A stretch of DNA of 64,000 nt from Triglochin maritima (taxonomy: Eukaryota; Streptophyta; Magnoliopsida; Alismatales; Juncaginaceae). Below are positions 25,154-34,512 of the stretch, piece by piece (positions within the stretch are counted from its first letter, which is position 1; each line of letters opens with the position of its first letter). The stretch is taken from positions 8,989,001-9,053,000 of the forward strand of contig OY821771.1 in NCBI GenBank assembly GCA_963682175.1. The letters are read 5' to 3'. The notes beneath the pieces were generated by a model that saw only the letters and a list, made by a program, of their open reading frames with translations, was not told the DNA's origin and searched no databases. A program made the translations under genes and the position numbers.

Positions 25154-27159
25154 TGTTGGCAAGGTTGTTGGACATGGGATTCTAACCGGAGAATAATACT
25201 TGACGTTGGCTGGTAGAAGTTGTGAGCATAGAGAGAAAGTTTGGAAGAACATTTGACTTGTTAGATGAGTTGACAACGTCACCAAGAGGTGTTCTGGTGT
25301 ATTTATGATTTTTATTTTTAATATTAAGGACATTTGTGATTTTATGAGGTTTAATTTGCAAAATTTGTAACGATGTTAGACGGAAACGGTAACGGAGTGA
25401 GCTCCACTAATGACAGGTGTACATATGAGTAAATATGTTTGACGCACAGATGCACTACATGCAATAGTGAAAACTCAGGTGCGTATCGCCAATTACAATA
25501 TTTGCGAGGTACATTCAAACAAAACACAAATTCCTTTCAGAGTTTCAGACCATCCAATTGGATTAACTAATTTTCTTATCTGAGTTGACGCACAACAACC
25601 ACTCAATTTTCAGGGTCACTTGCATAGTTCTTTTTGGAATTATACTCGTGACAATACCATCATATTCGTATGATATAAGACGTGTTCCAATTTTTACTTG
25701 CAATTATAATATTGGTGGATTCTTAGGGTTAGTTCCGATGGGTTCCATATATGAACTTCTGGTGGGAAGTCAGCTTCTGGGAATATAGATTCAGGAGCAG
25801 GGTTTGGGACACGTGGGTCCCCAACCAAAGAAGTTGAATGCACCAACGGGCACAGGGCACCGTGGGGCGTGCCCCGCCCCATTTTCCCGTCCCCGTAATG
25901 GGGTGGAAAATCGGGTACCCGATTTTTGGACACCCGTAGTGGGTGCCCTTAGGGCTAGTTTTGATGTTCGGTCAAACTAGTCTTTTTTTAAAAGCCCCCC
26001 CGTTGTATCAAGCTTCTCCCACCACCCCAGGAAACGTATGAAATAATAGTTTTTTGGAATGCTTAATATCTACGAGATGGTTGAAGTGCACTGTAGCCAA
26101 GCAAAATAAAATAAATGAGACAATTAAATTGAAAGTTAATCCATTGTGAACATTTAGAATGGCAAACTTGTAAATATCTTGACTTGATTTTAGTGAACCC
26201 TGGGGTGAGGACATGGCTTATCCTTTGTCAAAAGACCGGGGGCGTCGTTGTAAATTGCATGCTTGTGAATAGTGTTGCCGAATTGAAATCCGTCAAATGC
26301 TCACAAAGGAGAAATGCCTCGAAAAGCGTGCCACTTTGGCAACTGAGCCTGCATGAAGTAAGTTTGGATGCAAACAAATTTTCTTGGTTTCTGGGCCCAA
26401 TGAGAACGGCCGAGAGCTCCTAAAAACAACATCCAAATCATACCTTAGATCTTTGATTCCCTTAGGTCCAAACACTGGGGAAGGAGACAGAGTGAGGAAA
26501 GGGAGTAGATAATAGAGCTACGTGAGAGAGAGAAAAGAAAGTAGAGAGTGAGAGTAAAGAGAGATTAGTAATAGGTATTAAATTTCTTACAATATAGAAA
26601 TGAATGTCATTTGTTAGATTATTTAGGGAATATTTTATAAATTTTGTAATTAAATATTATTATTTTCAATATAGGAAAATTAATACCCTTAAAAGAAAAG
26701 GTTGATGACTGACATTTTGATAGGGTAATAGTATTTCTAAATGCAAAATGAGTTTTCGGAGACATTATTAGAAATAATTGTACAACGATGTCAGATTTAG
26801 AATTACGTTGTTTACCGAGCAACAAAAAAACATTATTTTATAAGTTTACTGTCAAGTTGGTATAACAATATTGTTTTTTTAAATTGTTTGCTTGCATTAA
26901 TAAAGTACAGAGCTATGTAGCCAGTCCCAAAATTACAGCATAGAAAGAGCATTCTTTATTGTTTAATTATATAATAGTTTTTTCTTTAATCATCCAGAAT
27001 TCAAGTACCTGCTCCTACTTGAGTTAGGCGGGCTACGACTCTAAAATAGAGGTGGTCCACACCGTTTGCATCAGAAACATTTGACATACTAAGTGGGAGT
27101 TTGAATATGTGTTTTCACGCACTAACCCCTAACCACTCCACTATGTTCCCAGGGGACAA
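25154..27159. other. Intergenic DNA with transposon scraps
   Basis: After the end of the PPR remnant no gene is visible. A GC-rich segment at about 25790-25957 ending in GGGTGCCCTTAG resembles the end of a Harbinger-type element (compare 38780-38910). The remainder is AT-rich with only chance frames. Confidence 0.4.
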
Positions 27160-27294
27160 GTGGCGGAGCCGCATACATGTTTGTGGGGTCATGATCCCCA
27201 CTAAAATTTGGAGAAAAATATCTGAACTTTTAAGTTATTTTTTAAAAAAGAAGTAGCATAATAATATTGGTAAAATTTCTTTAAAGGGACAAAT

Positions 27295-27786
27295 TAGGAC
27301 TGTAATTGGGTATGATTTTACCCGCCAACCCGCCGCCCACGTAACCCGCTTAATAAGCAGGGCGGGTTGCAGTTGTCTTACAACCTCCTAACCCGCAACC
27401 TGCCTAATCAAATATATTATTAATTTTTTATATACCAAAATCATTTTAATGTTTCAATTTTACCCGTAATCATTAACATATCATACCAAGTCACTATTCA
27501 ACACTTTAATTTTTCACTCACGACACATCCAATTTTCCAAAAAATACAATGAGTGATTACTATTTTATTTTTCTTAGAAAAAATCAAAAACAATTTAAAA
27601 AACTCGCCCCGCCCCACCTTGTCCAACCTTAGGCGGGGCGGGTAGCGGTTTTTTTTATATTTTTGACCTGCCTCGTCTCGCCCCGCATACCCGCTTAACT
27701 TAGGCGGGGCGGGTAGTTGTTAATCGATGATTGTTGTTAATTAATCGATAAAGTCAGAAACCCACCCCACCCCGCTTACACCTTTA
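27295..27786. mobile_element. hAT-type MITE rich in CCCGC/GCGGG units
   Basis: A 492-bp element starting TAGGACTGTAATTGGG and, reversed, TAAAGGTGTAAGCGGGG. Flanks GGACAAAT and GGACAGAT match at 7 of 8. Internal blocks of ACCCGC and GGCGGGGCGGGT lie in inverted orientation around an AT-rich centre. Confidence 0.75.
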
Positions 27787-27799
27787 GGACAGATGATTG

Positions 27800-28230
27800 T
27801 TGTTAAACGACATGTTTACAAATATGGGTGCATTATGGAGCGTTTTATTGGTTTGGTGTATGTTGGTGGTACATCTGCTTTGTTAGTTAAGAAGGGGCTT
27901 GATTCTTTATTCTTGAAGCATGAGCTTAATATTTCAAGTTTGCGAATGCAATGATATGATGAAGTTAGTAATATGCAATGAAGATTCGATGACCTAAAAA
28001 GTCTAATTATAGAAGAAAAATGAAGTTTACCCATTGATGTACTTATTAGTCAAGTTGGCTTTGATCTTGCTTGTTGTCATGGCTACCGTGGAAAGAGCAT
28101 TTTCAACAATGATCATCAAGAGTCCACATCGATTACTTATACTGAGAAAGAAATATTCTCTACAATAGATAACAATACTATTATGAGACGATTTCAAAAC
28201 ATGAAAAGTCGGAGAGGAATTTTTTAACAC
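27800..28230 (+). pseudogene. hAT transposase (TTF-type zinc-finger family) fragment
   Basis: Reading in shifting frames shows VNKYGCIMERFIGLVYV, LFLKHELNISSLRMQ and YDEVSNMQ, matching the RNase H-like core of ZNF862/TTF-type hAT transposases. Further on, VMATVERAFSTM and NNTIMRRFQNMKSRRG match the C-terminal dimerisation region. Most of the coding region is missing and stops are frequent. Confidence 0.75.
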
Positions 28231-28371
28231 TTTCACATCATGTTATATTTTTACTACTCTGTCTATAATTAACTATTTAAAGTATAATTTTCTTTTGAAA
28301 TTATTTATATACGTGATGTTTATTTCTTGGGATGTTGACCCCACTAATTAAATTCTCTAGATCCCAGCGCA

Positions 28372-28880
28372 GAGGACAATAGATGGTATGATTATGTAAT
28401 AGTTGGTACGATTATAATGGTTGCAATAGCTAGTTTTTAAAGAACATTCTTTATTTTTAGTTATGATTTAATTAAACTTGACTTCCAGATAGGAGATGAA
28501 TGGATGACAAATTCATCTATCGTATATATTTATATTAAGAAAGATGTATTCAATGATATTGACAACGAAGATATTTTACAACAATTTGAAGGTTACAGTG
28601 GCACATTTGCCGTTTGTATTTTAAGTTATATTTTAAATAATAAAAGTACGCATGGCTCTTGTATTTAGATGTGTTCTGCACAATTCTCTTTTGGCTATTG
28701 AGATATTTTGAATCACCTTTATTTTTATTTTTTTTAAACCCTTCGTGTAATTGCCCCACCACTTAGGTCTCGCCAAAGTATATTTGTTATGCAACATAAA
28801 GTTGATCAACTAGAGAAAAAATACCTCTTCTGACGATTTTTAATATTGAGACCATAAATAACAGCACATGTGCTATCCTA
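28372..28880. other. Short AT-rich spacer between hAT and Harbinger remnants
   Basis: No gene or structured feature recognised. Confidence 0.45.
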
Positions 28881-29287
28881 GGCGCTCTGCTCCCTCTCTC
28901 CGTCACGCCAACTCACTCACCTACCCAAAAAAAACCCATTAACCACGTCCGGACTACCCTCACCCACCCTACACTCTCTTTCCTCCACATCATTTCTTAA
29001 TTTAAGTATTACTATTAAACCACGAAATTATTATTAAAAATTACGAAACCACATCACGTGTTACATAAACTGAAATCAGAAATATTACATTCAAAGTTAA
29101 GAAACGACAATACATATTACATAAACTAGACTTCAAAATAGTACATTAAAAATTACGTTAACCCATTTTTAAACCGCTCCTCGTCCATAGCGTTGTCATA
29201 TATGCTCGATTAAATCGCCTTTCAGATCCAAATATTGATTCCTATCACGCACCAGATCTTGATTGGCAAAAAACTCGTGAATATCCA

Positions 29288-30456
29288 CTACACGATCGGT
29301 CGAATATGGTATTTCCTCAGCTGAAGTTCCAGGTCGATATTCCATAAATTTGCGTATATTTCCAAAATTGGCGTAAGATCGCGTTCGTCCTCCACAATCA
29401 TGTTATGCATGATGATGCAAGTTGTCATTATTTTTGATAGTACGTCTTTACTCCAGGTAAGAGTCAGGTTTTTGATGATCGTCCACCTCGTTTGCAACAC
29501 TCTGAAAGTGCGTTCTACATTTTTACGCGTTGCCTCCTGCACTTCAGCAAACAACATGTGCTTCGGCGTTTGAGGGTGAATGATGGATTGGATGAAGGTG
29601 GTCCACTGTGGATAAATATCATCAGTAAAATAGTATCTCATATCATATTGAATATCATTTACCTCATAATTTAAAGGTGGAGCTCAACCTTCTAGTATGT
29701 CGTCAAAAATCGGAGATTGTCGCGGGACGTTTAAGTCATTGGCCGAACCCGGTATTCCGAAGAAGAAATGTCATATCCATAAGTCGTACGATGTCACTGT
29801 GTCAAGGATCAGGGTTTCTCTCTCAGAACGCCCTTGATGTTGTATCTTCCAAGCAGTCGGGCAATTATTCGAAACCCAGTGCATACAATCGATACTCCCA
29901 ATCATACCTGGGAACCCACGTTGCTCACCAACATAAAGTAGGTGTGCCAAGTCATTTGCAGTTGGTCGGCGTAAATACTCAGGGCCGAAGTTGTTAATAA
30001 CACCTTCGCAGAATTTGAGGAGGGCATTTCTGGATGTTGTTGCACTCATTCATAAGTACTCATCAATCCCATCAGTTGCCACTCCATAAGCATTCGCATT
30101 GATGCCGTTGTTTTCTGTAATCCAGAAATGCTCATTCTACCAGTTGCATATGGTGTTCGTTGGAAGAAGACATCAGATGTTTCAACGGCATTGTGAATGC
30201 GCAGAAAAACATGTTTTCGCATCCGAAATCTTCTCCTGAAAAGAGTATCAGAATACACATGGTTGTCAGAAAAATAATCGTCTGTAAGACGTCTGTAACC
30301 AAGTTCACGATCTCTATTTGGGTTCGTCATTCTCCTTCGACCATGCCTAGGACATGTACTCTGTTCGTACACATCCCGAGCGACCAAATCAATAGCACGG
30401 TCGACCAAATCGAATGTCTCACTATAGGTGTCATCGTCAGATTGAGCGGGGTTTGA
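29288..30456 (-). pseudogene. PIF/Harbinger transposase (HARBI1/ALP1-like, DDE_Tnp_4)
   Basis: Read on the minus strand: an N-terminal region with LGYRRLTDDYFSDNHVYSD and FRRRFRMRKHVFLRI, then RMSISGLQKTTASMRML. A frameshift near 30060-30090 follows. Next come FGPEYLRRPTANDLAHLL, RGFPGMIGSIDCMHW with the first catalytic Asp, and NCPTAWKIQHQGR. A TGA replaces the Trp after YDLWI, and a second TGA follows near 29690. The C-terminal part keeps APPLNYEVND, ERTFRVLQTRW and TCIIMHNMIVEDER. At least one frameshift and two stops make it inactive. Confidence 0.88.
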
Positions 30457-30512
30457 ACTAATAAGAGTGAAGAATTTAAGAAGATGTGTGGAATTAAGGA
30501 GATAGATAGATG

Positions 30513-30520
30513 TATTTATA
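30513..30520 (-). promoter_or_regulatory. TATA box of the Harbinger transposase gene
   Basis: TATAAATA on the minus strand, about 60 bases upstream of the start of the transposase reading frame, in a sensible position for a promoter internal to the element. Confidence 0.5.
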
Positions 30521-31182
30521 GTTGAGAGTAAATAGAGGTATCCGTTGCACAGTACACGTGTGAATGCATAATACACGCGTGAATGCACAGTGCAGACGTG
30601 ATTGAATAGTAGAAGCGTGATTACACAGTGCACGCATGATTGAACAGTGATCCCACAATAATCAAAATTAACACCCCACATTAATCAAAAATACCCAATA
30701 CATTATCAATTATGTCTAATAACAAGTCATCCACTAAAATAAAAAAAATAAAAAAGACCAATGGGGAGCAACACGTGCCCCCCACCCGAGGGCGCCCCGG
30801 GCGGCCGCACACCCCATTTACGGGGAGGCAGCAGGGCACGCCCGGCCCGTTAAGAGTGCTCCGAGTAGTGTTAGATGTACTCATGTATTAAACTCAACAT
30901 TGGACTTAACTTCCAACCTCGCATTGGACTTGGATTATAAAAAAACCTAGTATGTTAGTGTGGTCGGAACTGCAATTTACTCTCATCTTATCATGTCGTA
31001 GATATATCTACAACAATGCATAAATATAGGGAACTACTATTCGTTGCCGGAAAACTACTTAAATCGCCCCAAAAATGACCTTTTTGCCCTTAACAAATCA
31101 ATTAATACCAATTTCGTCCCGTGTCTTAAAATAAGGTGTTTGACTCAGTTTTACTCACATTCCTAGTACCAACACCACGAAA

Positions 31183-34100
31183 ATGTCTGGCGAAGCACCT
31201 GAATCCGGCGAGGTAACTGGGGCGGAATTTTTTTCACGACTCGGGCGTCTGGCTAAACCGCCTCCACCAAGGTGGAGGCGTCTGCCTAACACGCCTCCAC
31301 ATAGGTGGAGGCGGTTTAGACAGACGCCTCCACCTTTGTGCAGGCGTGTCTTATGGACGCCTCCACGAAGGTGGAGGCGTCTGTCTAAACCGCCTCCACC
31401 TATGTGGAGGCGTGTTAGGCAGACGCCTCCACCTTGGTGGAGGCGGTTTAGCCAGACGCCCGTTTTTTTTTTGTTTTTTTTTTGTTAAATTCAAATTTTT
31501 CAGGTTCCGTTTCAAGATTTCGGTGGTGATGGAGTAGATTACAGTGAGCTTTTTGACAGTAAAGAAATATTTACAACAATCGAGGAAGGTTGTAAATGGG
31601 CGAAACAAGTTGCAATAGGAGCCGGATTTTTTTTGGTTATATCATCATACAAACCGAAAGCAGATAACCGGATGGATTGTTACCTCAGATGTGATCGCAG
31701 ACGTGAGATGAGTTCTCGTGATACGAGTATTGCACTGCGAAAGAATACGAAAAGAAAAGGTTGCGGTTGTCGGTTTTTGGTAAAAGTGGTGGAGCGACGA
31801 GATCGTGATGGATGAGTTATTGTTTCTAGTAGCATATTTGGGCAGCACAACCACCCATTGACAGTTTATTCAGAGGGTCACCGACAGGTCAGCGGACTTA
31901 GTGCTGGGGCAAAGCAAATTGTTCGGGATATGACAGAGGCACAAGCAAGGCCCCGTAACATTTTGTTGGCGGTAAAGAAGAAATTTCCGGACGATAATCC
32001 TAATCAAAGGCACATTTACAACTTCAGAGAGTACATGAGGAGGACGAAATCTGAAGACAGGAATCCCGCGCAGCAGTTTCTCAGGGAAGCAGTGCAGCAT
32101 AAGTATTTGCATTGGATTGTGGCAGATGAAGAAATTAATGTCTTGACTCACGCATTTTTGGCAAATCCTACTTCAGTTCAGTTGTTGCGTACATACCCAT
32201 TCGTGATCTGTATGGATTCGACGTATAAGACGAACAAGTACAAGATGCCTTTGTTTGAGATGGTTGGGGTTACTCCAACAAATATGAATTTCCTCGTCGG
32301 ATATGCGATTTTGCAGGATGAGACCGAGTCTAGTTACCGGTGGGTGTTGGAGAGGTTGCGAGATCTGTTATTGGATATTGTTAGCCCGACAGCAATAATT
32401 ACGGACCGGGAGATGGGTCTGATGCGACCAGTGGCAGAGGTTTTTCCTGAGTCAGCTCATTTACTATGCACCTGGCATATCAACAAAGACGTGTACAACT
32501 ACGCATACCACGTATTCGTCAAGGAGAAGCAGCTTGCAGAGAGTTTTAGACGTGGAAGATGGAGGAGAGTCATGCTTTCTGATTCACAGACGGATTATGA
32601 TAGAGCAGTCCGTAATCTGAAGGATTCTTACAGTTCCTGGCCAGTGCTGACGAAGTATGTGGAAGACACGTGGTTGGTGCATAAGGAAAAATTCGTGTTG
32701 AATTGGACGAATCAAGTTCTTCATTTCGGCAACACTACGAACTGCAGGGTGGAAAGTGCACATTCGGCTCTGAAAGAGTGGATCACTACATCGACTGCCG
32801 CTCTCGACACTCTTTTCGACCGCGTGAACTCGTCTATTGAAATGCAGCTGACAAATATTCGGAACTTTCTTGAAGATTCGAGACGTCGAAATTTGGCACA
32901 TTACATAGGTCCTCTGTTTCAGCATATAAATGGTCGAGTTTCGCATCACTGCTTGTCGTTAATGACTCAGGAGTTGAAGAGAATGCAGGACTTAAGTGAT
33001 GAAATTGAATATCGTTGTGGGTGTGCTTTCCTGACAACACATGGGATTCCTTGTGCCTGTACCATGTACGAGTGTTTCGCGTCAGGTGATGGAATTTATT
33101 TAGAGCAGATTCATCCATTCTGGAAAACACTTGTTATCGGAGAAGGAGTCCAGATGTCAGAGTTTGTTGATCAGTCAGCACAAGACACCGAGCATTTTCG
33201 GAAGCTAGTGGATGAGTTCTCGCAGAGCGATCCTGCAGTAATTCGTAGTGCCTCTCGTATTTTATACGAACAGTTACACCCCGATCAGTCGAACTATAGA
33301 GAACCCGAAAAAAATACTAAGGTACGAGGTCAACCTAGGGGAAAGTCGACACGTCGGGACCCGAGTGCCTTCGAGTATGCTGAGCGAGGTCGTGGTCCGT
33401 CTGGCAGTAGTGGGAGCAGGGGTCGTGGTCGGTCTGCCAGTAGTGGGAGCAGGGGTCGTCGGTCTAATTCGTCTCGATCGTCCTTGAATACGGGCACAGG
33501 ATCTTCTGGTATGTCGATATCTTTGTTGTTATGTTATTTAATATATATTAGTAATCTAAATGGGGTTGAATATATTATCTCCTAATTTTGTTGTTTTAAT
33601 GAATTGTTATTTACCTATCTTACAGTGTCCGGACGGGTTGACGTGGACAACTTCCCATATAATGATAGACTGCCAGGAATCATTTTGCCATTTCTGCATA
33701 GGTGGAATGACGTACGTGCTGATGACAACTGTGGATTTCGATGTGTTGCCGATGTCTTTCATGGTGGTCAGGAGAACTGGTCGTACGCCCGTCGTGCGAT
33801 TTCTAATGAGATAGGTGCACATCCTATTTATGAGACAGTCTATTTCGGTCATGTGAGAGAGGCTCGTCAACGAATTGATTGGGGCGGGGGAGGTTGTGGC
33901 GAGGATCATTATATGGAGGTTTGGTCCGACTTGTTTCCTATTGCGAATTTTTACAAGTGTGCGGTCATGTATTTCGCAGTGGGAACGGATGGTTCGTTGT
34001 TCCCGTGTCTTACTGTTCTACCCTGGGAGTGTCCCTCTACCATGACTAGGCCTGTCAGAGAGTTGGTCATTGCTCATTTAGGGAGTTACGCTCATTTTAT

Positions 34101-34233
34101 TCGTTTGGAATTACTTGATGATTTCCCAGTACCTCCTATAGCGACCTTATGGTATCAAATGCGAGATGAGAGTGTTGTTGGATGGGAGGATCAGTACCAA
34201 AGTAGGATGGAGTATTGGAACCGGTTACGTTGA
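31183..34233 (+). pseudogene. MULE transposase fused to OTU cysteine protease, one in-frame TGA
   Basis: Exons 31183-31212, 31504-33508 and 33626-34233, all GT..AG, give an 880-codon frame interrupted once, by TGA at 31813-31815 (codon 114; Cys codon in copy A). Order: a Cys-rich N-terminal region (KRKGCGCRF, GQHNH); MULE DDE core with Asp about 248 (CMDSTYKTN), Asp about 311 (ITDREMG), CTWHI, and Glu about 427 (CRVESAHSAL); SWIM finger of CxC..CxC form near 515 (CGCAFLTTHGIPCAC); a Gly/Ser/Arg linker; then an OTU domain with Cys about 714 (DDNCGFRCVAD) and His about 835 (YAHFIRLEL). Copy A has DGNC in place of DDNC. The transposase cuts and joins element ends; an OTU domain would remove ubiquitin or act as a cysteine protease. 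The fusion is read from phase-compatible splicing; the function is inferred. Confidence 0.85.
31242..31462. repeat. 221-bp nested palindrome in intron 1 of the transposase gene
   Basis: Arms of about 85 to 100 bp pair around position 31352. Within each arm are shorter palindromes such as GCCTCCACCAAGGTGGAGGC and variants with ATAGG or AAGG centres, linked by GTCTGNCTAA spacers. Copy A has an 88-bp version at 19814-19901. The transcript could form a very stable hairpin inside the intron. Confidence 0.9.
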
Positions 34234-34512
34234 TTGTAATTTGTAATGTTTTGTAATGTATAATATATCGTGTATTTCTACTTATATCGTGTTGTTTTTT
34301 TTACCGTATTTTAAATTTAAATATTATTTCATATCTAAAGAAATAAGTTGAAAATCTTTTCGTGAAAAATAAATATTAAAAAATACGATAGTCAAAAAAA
34401 TATGTAGAAGATATGTTCGTCAGAAATAAATAATAAGAGTACACAAATAAACATAAGCATATACCAACAAATGTACTAACAGTGCAACAAAACGAAAGTA
34501 AAAGCAAGACAA

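Larger units (their letters stand above)
27160..28371 (+). mobile_element. hAT element remnant with nested MITE
   Basis: The left end GTGGCGGAGCCGC and reversed right end TGCGCTGGGATC resemble the GGCGGAGCC-type ends of plant hAT elements. Flanking GGGGACAA (27152-27159) and GAGGACAA (28372-28379) match at 7 of 8. Inside are hAT transposase fragments and a younger hAT MITE (27295-27786). Confidence 0.6.
28880..30865 (-). mobile_element. PIF/Harbinger element, decayed (approximate ends)
   Basis: Defined by its transposase. The right boundary is suggested by the GC-rich end CGGCCCGTTAAGAGTGCTCC near 30845-30862, the left by GCGCTCTGCTCCC near 28885. The ends are not clear enough to align as inverted repeats, and no 3-bp duplication can be assigned with confidence. 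Confidence 0.55.

Noticed and set aside
24793..25185. 130-codon frame with many Gly, Pro and Asp
   Set aside because: It runs through the hAT MITE at 24899-25145, whose palindromic repeats create the open frame.
30457..30681. N-terminal extension of the Harbinger frame
   Set aside because: This part overlaps the TATA box and leader and reads as low-complexity, non-conserved sequence.
31183..31488. 101-codon Pro/Arg-rich frame across the palindrome
   Set aside because: Only the first 10 codons look like an exon; the rest is the palindromic intron, bounded by GTAACT and TTTCAG.
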